NCBI RefSeq assembly: GCF_902499075.1
Contig: NZ_CABVPP010000001.1
Span: 434,001 to 498,000 of the forward strand
DNA from: Burkholderia pseudomultivorans
GTDB taxonomy: Bacteria > Pseudomonadota > Gammaproteobacteria > Burkholderiales > Burkholderiaceae
Length of the DNA: 64,000 nucleotides
Reading direction: 5' to 3'
Shown: in pieces, positions 43,097 to 50,650 of the stretch
Numbering within the stretch: position 1 is the first letter of the stretch
Layout of the letters: each line of letters starts with the position of its first letter
Translations under genes and position numbers: made by a program
Notes under the pieces: generated by a model
The model's input: the letters and a program-made list of their open reading frames with translations, nothing else
Told to the model about the DNA's origin: nothing
Databases searched by the model: none

Positions 43097-43621
43097 ATGA
43101 AAAATGGACACTACAACGAAGTCACTGAAATTGGCTTAAGCAAAAGCATCAGCGGACTCTACTTCAAGAGCATCAATCACCTTGAACACGAGTTCAAAAA
43201 AGGCAAAGAGCTTGGGGACCCACTAGCCATCATTATCAAAGGGGACAGCAAACTTGTAGCCCCTCTTGATTCTGCCAGCAAAGAGGACTATGTAACGGCT
43301 CTAAAGGTTGCCTGTCACTTTCTTGGAGCTGATGCCATCATGATGTTTTCGGAAGGCTCCAAATGGACAGGGACAGAGGAGGAACGTCAGTTCGTCATGG
43401 AGCAGATGGGGGAAATTCATGGACACGTGAAATCCGAAGACATTCTCATAATTATGATTGAAACGCAGGGAAAGCATATCTTGGGACATGCAGATGTTCG
43501 CAGCAGCAAGGTTGGGAAACGACGTGAGATTGGAAAGATTCAATGGTGCGTCATGGATGTGCCTAATGAAAGCTCCGTTCGCTTTTCAAATTTTCTACCC
43601 AACAAGGGCGGCCCCCAATAG
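43097..43621 (+). CDS. hypothetical protein downstream of the methyltransferase
   Basis: A 174-residue alpha/beta protein with an AAGGAG site before the ATG at 43097, 34 bp after the methyltransferase stop and probably co-transcribed. It shows DPLAIIIKGDSKLVAPL and ALKVACHFLGADAIMMFSEGSKW. No certain family; a link with DNA modification is suggested only by position. Confidence 0.6.
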   Translation: MKNGHYNEVTEIGLSKSISGLYFKSINHLEHEFKKGKELGDPLAIIIKGDSKLVAPLDSASKEDYVTALKVACHFLGADAIMMFSEGSKWTGTEEERQFVMEQMGEIHGHVKSEDILIIMIETQGKHILGHADVRSSKVGKRREIGKIQWCVMDVPNESSVRFSNFLPNKGGPQ

Positions 43622-43649
43622 CCGGCCAACAAGCACCAGAAGCACAACT

Positions 43650-43673
43650 ACCACCCTGAAGGTGGTTTTTGTT
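43650..43673 (+). terminator. Rho-independent terminator
   Basis: ACCACC CTGAA GGTGGTTTTTGTTTT ends the methyltransferase unit. Confidence 0.8.
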
Positions 43674-43726
43674 TTACTAGCCACACACAAAATACTCCCC
43701 GTTCAAAGCCAATATTTTGAACATCT

Positions 43727-44266
43727 TCATATCTTGGCGCGCCTAGCCCCACTGCCCTTGTTTGCAACAGAGTAATTAAGGCTGATTGCTGCCCAGAGCT
43801 GCCGCTTATCCTCTGGCACCTGGTAGACGGCCTTGTGGGGCTTGTAGTGGCTTCGGAGATCCAAGCACTTCTCCTTGTCCAAGCTGCGTCCATCCAACTG
43901 CTTCGAAATGAATTGGATGAGGCTGTAGGTAATATGCTCCTCGGGCACGCGGTTGACGGCAAGGAGCTCAAACAGATAGACCAGCTTCTCAGCCTGGGCC
44001 TTCTGCTTCTTTTCCCCGGAAACGAGGCCAGCAACCTTGCTGCGCCATTCGCAGAAGCCCGCCCAACTCTCCGCGTCTCTGTCCTCGTCGTACTTACATT
44101 TGAACTCCTTGCACTTCTTGCGCGCCTCCTCGATCTGCCACCTCATGGCATTAGCAACCGCCCTCTTCGCCTGCTCAGCCTGCTCCTGATACTGTGGCAA
44201 TTGCTTGTTAGGAATTTCAGTGATGAAATCCACCAGACATACCTTCTTTTCATTGTTTTTATCCAT
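43727..44266 (-). CDS. hypothetical charged helical protein
   Basis: A 179-residue, Lys/Glu-rich, largely helical protein (EQAEQAKRAVANAMRWQIEE, EKKQKAQAEKLVYLFELLAV). ATG at 44266, with GAGGAG 5 bp upstream; a GTG two codons earlier is less likely. A 19-bp inverted repeat overlaps its ribosome-site leader (44276-44331). No known family. Confidence 0.55.
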   Translation of the reverse strand: MDKNNEKKVCLVDFITEIPNKQLPQYQEQAEQAKRAVANAMRWQIEEARKKCKEFKCKYDEDRDAESWAGFCEWRSKVAGLVSGEKKQKAQAEKLVYLFELLAVNRVPEEHITYSLIQFISKQLDGRSLDKEKCLDLRSHYKPHKAVYQVPEDKRQLWAAISLNYSVANKGSGARRAKI

Positions 44267-44275
44267 ACACACTCC

Positions 44276-44331
44276 TCTGATTCATTTTGTAGTTAACAGC
44301 AATATTTCTCTAAACTACAAAATGAATCAGA
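44276..44331. repeat. 19-bp perfect inverted repeat
   Basis: Arms TCTGATTCATTTTGTAGTT (44276-44294) and its exact complement (44313-44331) enclose 18 bp. It lies between divergent genes and reaches the ribosome site of the minus-strand gene, so it could be an operator or a 5' leader hairpin that hides the start. Confidence 0.8.
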
Positions 44332-44400
44332 AAAGTCAACCCCACCCATTGACTTCACCCCCATATTTAGTATATTAAAAGGCAAAAACAAGGATAAACA

Positions 44401-44985
44401 ATGGGCGATAGAACGGTGAGTGAAATAGAAGAAGAAATGGACTACCACCAAGAGGAAGGCAACCTAGGTGCCGTCATGAACTTAGTGGATGAACTAGGGA
44501 ACATGGGTGACAGGCTAACCGTTGCCATCGCCAACGGAGATTGGGATGGCGCTCTTTACTTTGAATCTTTAGGCTTCGATCTCAAAGAACCCTTCTATCT
44601 CAAGATCGCCACAAAACATAGTCAATGCGAAATCATCAAACATCTAGTCCAACGTGGCTCAGATGTTCATGTTAACGATGGGGAGACACTATGCTTTGCA
44701 GCGGAAGGTGGATATCTTGAAGCTGTTCAATGCTTGGTGGAACTAGGCGCAGACGTCCATGCTCAGGAAGAAAGAGCAGTCAAACTAGCGACACATGCAG
44801 ATAGAATAAACGTTGTGCCGTACCTTGTGGAGGCTGGGGCAAGTATCGATGCAGTGCTTGAAATCACTGGGAACGGAAACTTCTACCCTGAGCTACACAA
44901 GTGGGCTCAAGCCTACAAGAGCAAACAAACATTGGAAGCGGAGCTAGCTCAGAAGGAAGAGCGCACGCCAAAAACCAAGATATAA
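44401..44985 (+). CDS. ankyrin-repeat protein
   Basis: A 194-residue protein with ankyrin repeats through most of its length, the clearest being HSQCEIIKHLVQRGSDVHVND, GYLEAVQCLVELGADVHAQ and DRINVVPYLVEAGASIDAV. AAGGA lies 6 bp before the ATG. It is probably a protein-binding scaffold. A second, more degenerate ankyrin-like gene is at 36501-37076. Confidence 0.75.
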   Translation: MGDRTVSEIEEEMDYHQEEGNLGAVMNLVDELGNMGDRLTVAIANGDWDGALYFESLGFDLKEPFYLKIATKHSQCEIIKHLVQRGSDVHVNDGETLCFAAEGGYLEAVQCLVELGADVHAQEERAVKLATHADRINVVPYLVEAGASIDAVLEITGNGNFYPELHKWAQAYKSKQTLEAELAQKEERTPKTKI

Positions 44986-45010
44986 AAAAAGCACCCATGC
45001 GGGTGCTTTC
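44984..45010. terminator. Rho-independent terminator, possibly bidirectional
   Basis: AAAAAAAGCACCC ATGC GGGTGCTTTCT between the ankyrin gene and the convergent protease gene. Confidence 0.85.
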
Positions 45011-45035
45011 TCGTGAACATACTTTTGCTGGGCCG

Positions 45036-45887
45036 TTAGATCTGAAAGGCTTTGGTGATGATCCCGACCTTTATGAAATGAATCCTACCCGACCCGCCCG
45101 TCACCAACATTCCCGCTAGTGCATAGTGTTTCCCATGCTGGTTTTTGAAGCCAACAAATACCGGCGAACCACTAAAGCCATTCAAATCTTGATGCCAAGT
45201 AACGTTCTCTAGCCTGAGCCTATCCGGGGAGCTGCCATGGGTCAAATGCCCGGCAAACTTCGCAGCTTGCGTGACAATCTCTACAGGCTGTCCATCGGGA
45301 TAGCTGATATCTGTTTCAGTTCCCTCGTAAGGATAGCCAATACCAGACAATACGATCCCCTGCCCGTCGTCCAGAGCTTCTTTTGCTATAGGATGATTGA
45401 CAAAGTTATCCAACCACTCACCAAGCGGGGGAAGCTTTACTGAACGGTGAAGGAGCTGCTTTCTCTTCTTACCATCTTGAGGAATATTAACCTCAAGGAC
45501 GACTAGATCGATGAGCTCACCTGGAATGTCTTCTGAATCATGCTTTAGCGAGATTGCACTAGAAAATTCCACGTAATCATCTTCTTTCCCGGTGCTCCCT
45601 TGCAAGGCAAACGGAATGTGCAGGCGTGCAGCAATCTTTGCGATGTCTTCTTTCTGGTCCTTGGTAAGGCAGTGTCGAGCAGTCAAGTAGTAGATTTTCT
45701 CTTCACGACGAGCGAAAAAGCCCGTCCCAAGGCGTCGAGGGTATTGCTCCCACCCGTCCTCGACAACGATGTTTGGCGATATGCAGTTCGCCGGAAACCC
45801 AGTGTGGATAAACGAAATTTTCGGCACCTCAGTCCCCGAGAAAGCACTACTTTTACTTCTTGATTTCCGCCACAAGAGCCTCAGCAC
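45036..45887 (-). CDS. trypsin-like serine protease of the CBASS-like operon
   Basis: A 283-residue chymotrypsin-fold protease. The triad is readable: His72 (YLTARHCL), probably Asp127 (ELIDLVVLEV) and Ser239 (NGFSGSPVF, equivalent to GxSGGP). No signal peptide is seen, so it is probably cytosolic. It is the last gene of the three-gene operon. The GTG at 45887 overlaps the S-4TM gene by 35 bp; a GTG at 45827 with GGGGAC upstream would instead start 25 bp after that stop. It may act as a second effector, activate the pore protein, or cleave a host target; none is shown. Confidence 0.8.
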   Translation of the reverse strand: MLRLLWRKSRSKSSAFSGTEVPKISFIHTGFPANCISPNIVVEDGWEQYPRRLGTGFFARREEKIYYLTARHCLTKDQKEDIAKIAARLHIPFALQGSTGKEDDYVEFSSAISLKHDSEDIPGELIDLVVLEVNIPQDGKKRKQLLHRSVKLPPLGEWLDNFVNHPIAKEALDDGQGIVLSGIGYPYEGTETDISYPDGQPVEIVTQAAKFAGHLTHGSSPDRLRLENVTWHQDLNGFSGSPVFVGFKNQHGKHYALAGMLVTGGSGRIHFIKVGIITKAFQI

Positions 45888-46746
45888 CCTTGTTCATCAA
45901 CGCCTCGTTCCCGTCCCTAAACCATTTAAAAAGGAAATCGAATACGGGCGGATTTCTCTTTCTATGGTCAAATATCTGATCCTGCAAGGTTCTGCATTTA
46001 GCCCTCAGGGTCGGCACGTCTTTCCCGGCAACGGCATCTGACCATACCTTCTCAGACAGATCCCTCAATTTATCCAGCCTGTCGGCTGCATCACTGTGCT
46101 CCGTCATTTGACGGTAGCCAAACACATACGTAGAGGCAAGAGGTGCCACGATATATGCCAAGAATTCAAACATATCCTTCTTTTCGTGGAGGCCATACGC
46201 TATCAATCCCAGTGCAATGGATACTAGGACTATTCTCACGAAGAGAGAATATTTCCTCCTCATCTTGCAATCCCACCATACATTAGATCTTTGACTGACG
46301 ATTACACCAAAGATCTCGGGAACCTCACCTATCACGAGTGGATACCAGTTCTTTAGGCCAGCCCTTTTTTCATCACTTGTGCCGTACTTTTTTGCTTCCT
46401 CATGAATCAACTCGGGCTCGGGTTTCTTGCCAACAGAAATGTCATTCCAGTCTAGGCCCAAGACCTTGGTATCAAAAAGTTCTTGAACCCTAGCCGCACT
46501 ATCCCTAAGCTTCTTAGCCCAAGGCGTGAAGACAAAGAGATCAAAAACCACAACCAAGATGCCCCAAAGCGCGACATAACCCTTCAAATCTGGCCGAAGA
46601 ATGGTTGTAATCGCAGCACCGATGGCAACCGGCCCACTGAGCACCATTTGAATCCCAATGATGTTCTTGGCTCTTGAATAGAGGTTCCTTTGAGCCGCCA
46701 GAAGTTCAATGTTCTCGGGCAGCTCTTGCCTTTGAATGATGTTCAT
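45853..46746 (-). CDS. S-4TM family putative pore-forming effector
   Basis: A 297-residue membrane protein with four helices at about residues 28-50, 57-76, 168-186 and 193-211. Family features include the QELFDTKVLGLDWN stretch after helix 2, SNVWWDCKMRRKYS before helix 3 and LQDQIFDHRKRNPPVFDF near the C-terminus. S-4TM proteins are encoded beside nucleotide-second-messenger synthases and are thought to kill the infected cell by membrane disruption. The start ATG overlaps the CD-NTase stop by 4 bp (ATGA), indicating tight coupling. Confidence 0.83.
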   Translation of the reverse strand: MNIIQRQELPENIELLAAQRNLYSRAKNIIGIQMVLSGPVAIGAAITTILRPDLKGYVALWGILVVVFDLFVFTPWAKKLRDSAARVQELFDTKVLGLDWNDISVGKKPEPELIHEEAKKYGTSDEKRAGLKNWYPLVIGEVPEIFGVIVSQRSNVWWDCKMRRKYSLFVRIVLVSIALGLIAYGLHEKKDMFEFLAYIVAPLASTYVFGYRQMTEHSDAADRLDKLRDLSEKVWSDAVAGKDVPTLRAKCRTLQDQIFDHRKRNPPVFDFLFKWFRDGNEALMNKGAEALVAEIKK

Positions 46747-47615
46747 AGATAGTAGGTGGGAAATTTATCGTTATACAGTAGGCGCCACCAATCGAAAGCC
46801 TCGCTCACATTACCTGCTGCCCGAGCAGCTTCAGCTTTGTTTGCTCGCGTAGCTGCTGTATTTAGCCTTGATAGCGCATCAGCCTTCTGAACCTCACTTT
46901 TGCAAGGATAGATGTAGCCAGCAATCCCCATCGGGTCTTGCATAGCGAGCAAACCTTCATTATTGAGACGATCAAGAAAATACTTCACATCCAAGTGATG
47001 AATGATGGCTTGTTCGTCGCTTGCATACTTCGCCACTTTCATTTCCAAATAGAAGGACTTGATCGGGACGTTCTGATAGTATTTCCAAGCTTTTATAAAC
47101 CGAATCAGCGGCTTGACTTTGCCACCATGTTTCCGGTCAACCTCCGCAACATAGTGGTTATGAGCATCGGGGCTCGCCTCCATCCAACCATCGCTACTAT
47201 CCGCGATGTCATAGACCTTAAAGCCCTTTTCCTCCCTCAGATAGTCAGCCACAACAATTTCTGTGTCTTCTGATTTGTATGTCCCGAATGGGCAGACAAC
47301 AGCGGGGGTGCTGACCTTCACACCGGTGTTAGGAAAGCGGATATCCAACGCATTTTTTACTTTCACAAGCGACGCCGTGGAGGTTCTTGTCAACACGGTT
47401 CTTGGAAGGCAAGCCAAGTAATCCACATCACTGTAACCGCTTACGTTGGTGCCGTTCCCAAACGAACCAATCCTAGTAAACCGGTTCAAGCCAAAGTTGT
47501 TTCTCAAGCAGGCTTCGATTGAGGCTCGATGAGATTTCGCTGCCGCGTTTTCCACGGCAGACGTTTTAATTTTGTTGTGGAAATCAATGAACCCTTGTTC
47601 AATTGTGCGTGGCAT
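46743..47615 (-). CDS. CD-NTase (cGAS/DncV-like nucleotidyltransferase, SMODS type)
   Basis: A 290-residue polymerase-beta-fold nucleotidyltransferase expected to make a cyclic nucleotide alarm signal. The active site is complete: Gly50-Ser51 followed by SGYSDVDYLACL with Asp63 and Asp65, and the third acid Asp124 in EIVVADYL. A C-terminal helical domain follows (KPLIRFIKAWKYY onward). It is the first gene of the operon, with GAAGGGG before the ATG. There are no Cap2/Cap3 ubiquitin-like genes and no HORMA/TRIP13, so this resembles the simplest (type I) CBASS plus a protease. Confidence 0.87.
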   Translation of the reverse strand: MPRTIEQGFIDFHNKIKTSAVENAAAKSHRASIEACLRNNFGLNRFTRIGSFGNGTNVSGYSDVDYLACLPRTVLTRTSTASLVKVKNALDIRFPNTGVKVSTPAVVCPFGTYKSEDTEIVVADYLREEKGFKVYDIADSSDGWMEASPDAHNHYVAEVDRKHGGKVKPLIRFIKAWKYYQNVPIKSFYLEMKVAKYASDEQAIIHHLDVKYFLDRLNNEGLLAMQDPMGIAGYIYPCKSEVQKADALSRLNTAATRANKAEAARAAGNVSEAFDWWRLLYNDKFPTYYL

Positions 47616-47728
47616 GCCCCTTCCCCCGTAGCGGTGTATGGTTCTTCGCGATGTGCGGCCATTTTCGCATTAGTCAAGGCACGCTGATTGGCTTTGTTTC
47701 GCGTCGCCTCGCCTAGGCGGCACCAACG

Positions 47729-47753
47729 AAAAAAGCTCCCGAAGGAGCTTTCT
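47729..47753 (-). terminator. Rho-independent terminator of the element tRNA
   Basis: AAGCTCC CGAA GGAGCTT with a T-run on the minus strand, 10 bp beyond the tRNA 3' end. It separates the tRNA from the CBASS-like operon on the same strand. Confidence 0.82.
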
Positions 47754-47762
47754 GAGGGTGTT

Positions 47763-47840
47763 TGGTGGGCCCCCCGGGGGTCGAACCCGGTACCGCTCGA
47801 TTATGAGTCGAGAGCTCTAACCGCCATGAGCTAGAGGCCC
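47763..47840 (-). tRNA. complete element-borne tRNA-Ile2(CAU)-like gene
   Basis: A 78-nt cloverleaf including an encoded CCA. Acceptor GGGCCTC pairs with GGGGCCC; the D-arm is GCTC/GAGC; the anticodon stem CTCGA/TCGAG is perfect with loop CTCATAA; the T-arm CCGGG/CCCGG has the loop TTCGACC. A CAU anticodon could mean Met or Ile2. Its anticodon loop and C4-G69, C5-G68 pairs match the Ile2 gene it sits beside, so Ile2 is more likely. It differs from the host copy at many positions and so is not a simple duplication. It lies 138 bp from the right core, in the same orientation as the broken host gene. Confidence 0.85.
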
Positions 47841-47877
47841 AAAACCGTGAATTTTACCGCACGGAAGGTGCTGCCGT

Positions 47878-47886
47878 GTAGCCTAG
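47878..47886. repeat. GTAGCCTAG, candidate right-arm integrase site
   Basis: Same 9-mer as the two copies at 10277-10297 near the left end; about 95 bp from the right core. Confidence 0.45.
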
Positions 47887-47978
47887 AAGTAGCAAAATAT
47901 TTTGCATGCCAAGGTTGTGGCGAACGATTTTCTTATAAAACAATAACTTACACGCATATCGAGCCTCAGCGCAGCAGC

Positions 47979-47987
47979 TTATGAGTC
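47979..47987. repeat. attR core
   Basis: TTATGAGTC, identical to the attL core at 10150-10158; right boundary of the element. Confidence 0.85.
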
Positions 47988-48016
47988 GACTGCTCTAACC
48001 GCTGAGCTACAGGCCC
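47979..48016 (-). pseudogene. 5' half of the split host tRNA-Ile2(CAU) gene (right junction)
   Basis: On the minus strand: acceptor GGGCCTG, D-arm with AGCGGTTA loop, anticodon-stem 5' side GTCGA and loop CTCATAA, then element DNA. The adjoining element bases (GCTGCTGCG) cannot complete the anticodon stem or T-arm. Any promoter of the original gene would lie upstream, at higher coordinates, and remain intact, so it may now drive transcription into the element tRNA. Confidence 0.9.
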
Positions 48017-48093
48017 TGATGGGAAGTCATGCGCACGACACGTGCGGCGCCCGACAAAGACGCCGGGCCGGCATTGTAACAACAAAGGAGACA

Positions 48094-48128
48094 AACGCCA
48101 CCGGTATCCTGCAAATACCGGTGGCGTT
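48094..48128 (-). terminator. rpoD Rho-independent terminator
   Basis: Perfect 14-bp stem AACGCCACCGGTAT / ATACCGGTGGCGTT with a 7-nt loop, followed on the minus strand by a T-rich tail; 20 bp beyond the rpoD stop. Confidence 0.88.
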
Positions 48129-48147
48129 CGGGAGGGAAAGCCGGAAA

Positions 48148-50562
48148 TCAGTTCCCTTCGAGGAACGACTTCAGCTTGTCGGAACGGCTCGGGTGACGCA
48201 GCTTGCGCAGCGCCTTGGCTTCGATCTGGCGGATCCGCTCACGCGTGACGTCGAACTGCTTGCCGACTTCCTCGAGCGTGTGATCGGTGCTCATCTCGAT
48301 ACCGAAACGCATCCGCAGCACCTTCGCCTCGCGCGGCGTCAGCGAATCGAGCACGTCCTTCACGACGTCGCGCATGCTGGCATGCAGCGCGGCATCCGCC
48401 GGCGCGACCGTGTTGTTGTCCTCGATGAAGTCGCCGAGATGGGAATCGTCGTCGTCGCCGATCGGCGTTTCCATCGAGATCGGCTCCTTCGCGATCTTCA
48501 TGATCTTGCGGATCTTGTCTTCCGGCATCTCCATCTTCTCGGCCAGCGTCGCCGGATCCGGCTCGAGGCCGGTTTCCTGCAGGATCTGCCGCGAGATGCG
48601 GTTCATCTTGTTGATCGTTTCGATCATGTGAACCGGAATACGGATCGTGCGCGCCTGGTCCGCGATCGAGCGCGTGATGGCCTGGCGGATCCACCACGTC
48701 GCATACGTCGAGAACTTGTAGCCGCGACGGTATTCGAACTTGTCCACCGCCTTCATCAGGCCGATGTTGCCTTCCTGGATCAGGTCGAGGAACTGCAGGC
48801 CGCGGTTCGTGTACTTCTTCGCGATCGAGATCACGAGACGCAGGTTCGCCTCGGTCATCTCGCGCTTCGCCTGGCGCGCCTTCAGTTCGCCGGCCGCCAT
48901 CTGGCGGTTGGTTTCCTTCAGGTCCTTCAGCGGCAGCACGACGCGCGCCTGCAGGTCGAGCAGGCGTTGCTGCTGTTCGCGGATCGCCGGGATGTTGCGC
49001 GACAGGACCGCGCTGTACGAATGGCCTTCGGCCGCGATCTTCTCCGCCCAGTCGAGATCGGTCTCGCTGCCCGGGAAGCGCGCGATGAATTCCGAACGCG
49101 GCATCCCGCACTTGTCGACGACGATGTGCAGGATCTGGCGCTCGACCTGACGCACTTCGTCCACCTGCGCACGCAGCGTGTCGCACAGACGCTCGACGGT
49201 ACGCGCGGTGAAGCGGATCGTCATCAGTTCGGCCTGGATCGTTTCCTGCGCCTTCAGGTAGGACTTCGACTTGTAGCCTTCCTTCTCGAACGCGCGACGC
49301 ATCTTGTCGAACCACTCGCTGATCTGCGCGAATTTCTCGAGCGATGCGCGCTTGAGGGCTTCGAGCTGGGCGGCGTTGGCGGTCGCCTGCGCAGCGCCGT
49401 CATCGTCCTCCTCTTCCTCTTCTTCCTCTTCCTCTTCGGCGTCCTCGTCCTCGTTCTCGATCTCTTCCGCTTCCTTCGCGGAGAAACCGTCCGTGTCGGT
49501 GTCCGAAGCGTTCGGATCGAGCAGGCCGTCGACGAGTTCGTCGACGCGGATCTCTTCGTTCGCGACGCGCTCGGCCATCGCGAGGATGTCGGCGATCGTC
49601 GTCGGGCACGCGGAAATCGCCATCACCATGTGGCGCAGGCCGTCCTCGATCCGCTTCGCGATCTCGATTTCGCCTTCGCGCGTAAGCAGCTCGACCGTGC
49701 CCATTTCGCGCATGTACATCCGGACCGGATCGGTCGTGCGGCCGAATTCGGAGTCGACGGTGGACAGCGCGACTTCCGCTTCCTCTTCGACTTCGTCGTC
49801 CGACGACGCGGCCGGCGCGTTGTCGTTCAGGAGCAGCGTTTCCGCGTCCGGCGCCTGCTCGTAAACCGCCACGCCCATATCGTTGAACGTGCCGATGATG
49901 CCTTCGAGGGCTTCGGTCTCGGTGAAGTTGTCCGGCAGGTGGTCGTTGATTTCGGCGTACGTCAGGAAGCCGCGCTCCTTGCCGAGCTTGATCAGCGCGC
50001 GCAGTTTCACGCGGCGCTCTTCGAGCTCCTCGGCCGTGCCGGGCGTGCTCGTCGCGAACGCTTCCTTCAGCAGCGCCTTTTCCTTGGCGCGGCGATCGCG
50101 CACCTTGGATTTGCCCGGGGCAGCCGCGGCTGCGGGCTGCGCGTCGCTCTGATTTGCGTCGTCATCGACGGATACTTCGTTCAGCTTTTTCGTCATGGAG
50201 TTCGCCGTACCGGCTATATCGACTCGCGGCTGCTGGACGACAGCCGGTTGAACCGTGGGTGCATGAGTAGTACGTACTGCCGTTTCGTCCGCCGCGGCAG
50301 TCGTGTCCCTTGCGCTTTTCGCACTTGCCCGCTTCGCCGCCGGCTTGGCCGGCCCGGAGTCGGGTCTGGCGGCAGCCCGTGTTCTGGCTGCCGGCGCCGG
50401 CGCAGCCTGAGCAGTGCCGGCCGCGGTTTTCTTTCTTGCAGTGGTTGATGTGGCTGAAGACGTTGTCCTGGAGGAAGAAGCAGACTTGGCCGCTGTGACC
50501 TTCTTGGTCGGCTCCGTCGAGCCCTTGCCCGTTGCTTTCTTTCCGCCTGTCGTCTTTGCCAT
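48148..50562 (-). CDS. rpoD: RNA polymerase primary sigma factor (sigma-70)
   Basis: An 804-residue sigma-70, longer than the 613-residue E. coli protein because of a Lys/Ala/Thr-rich N-terminal extension (about residues 1-110) and an acidic Glu run in the non-conserved region (about 375-395). Regions 2 and 4 are intact: [41 protein letters not shown] is readable in the middle, and the C-terminal helix-turn-helix lies at [19 protein letters not shown]. It directs housekeeping transcription. It lies downstream of dnaG as in the macromolecular-synthesis operon. Confidence 0.97.
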   Translation of the reverse strand: MAKTTGGKKATGKGSTEPTKKVTAAKSASSSRTTSSATSTTARKKTAAGTAQAAPAPAARTRAAARPDSGPAKPAAKRASAKSARDTTAAADETAVRTTHAPTVQPAVVQQPRVDIAGTANSMTKKLNEVSVDDDANQSDAQPAAAAAPGKSKVRDRRAKEKALLKEAFATSTPGTAEELEERRVKLRALIKLGKERGFLTYAEINDHLPDNFTETEALEGIIGTFNDMGVAVYEQAPDAETLLLNDNAPAASSDDEVEEEAEVALSTVDSEFGRTTDPVRMYMREMGTVELLTREGEIEIAKRIEDGLRHMVMAISACPTTIADILAMAERVANEEIRVDELVDGLLDPNASDTDTDGFSAKEAEEIENEDEDAEEEEEEEEEEDDDGAAQATANAAQLEALKRASLEKFAQISEWFDKMRRAFEKEGYKSKSYLKAQETIQAELMTIRFTARTVERLCDTLRAQVDEVRQVERQILHIVVDKCGMPRSEFIARFPGSETDLDWAEKIAAEGHSYSAVLSRNIPAIREQQQRLLDLQARVVLPLKDLKETNRQMAAGELKARQAKREMTEANLRLVISIAKKYTNRGLQFLDLIQEGNIGLMKAVDKFEYRRGYKFSTYATWWIRQAITRSIADQARTIRIPVHMIETINKMNRISRQILQETGLEPDPATLAEKMEMPEDKIRKIMKIAKEPISMETPIGDDDDSHLGDFIEDNNTVAPADAALHASMRDVVKDVLDSLTPREAKVLRMRFGIEMSTDHTLEEVGKQFDVTRERIRQIEAKALRKLRHPSRSDKLKSFLEGN

Positions 50563-50650
50563 CGCGAATCTCGCCTCTGCTTAGAAAACAAACCGCTGGA
50601 AACCTTATATTATAGCACGCTGGGGAGCCCTCTCCTGGCGCCCCGGCCGC

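Noticed and set aside
48019-50448. 809-codon plus-strand frame opposite rpoD
   Set aside because: Antisense shadow of a GC-rich gene: Arg/His/Leu-rich and without known domains, while rpoD on the other strand is certain. The same applies to long antisense frames opposite dxs/ispA (57222-60050), dnaG (51005-52801) and the NodT gene (1296-2927).
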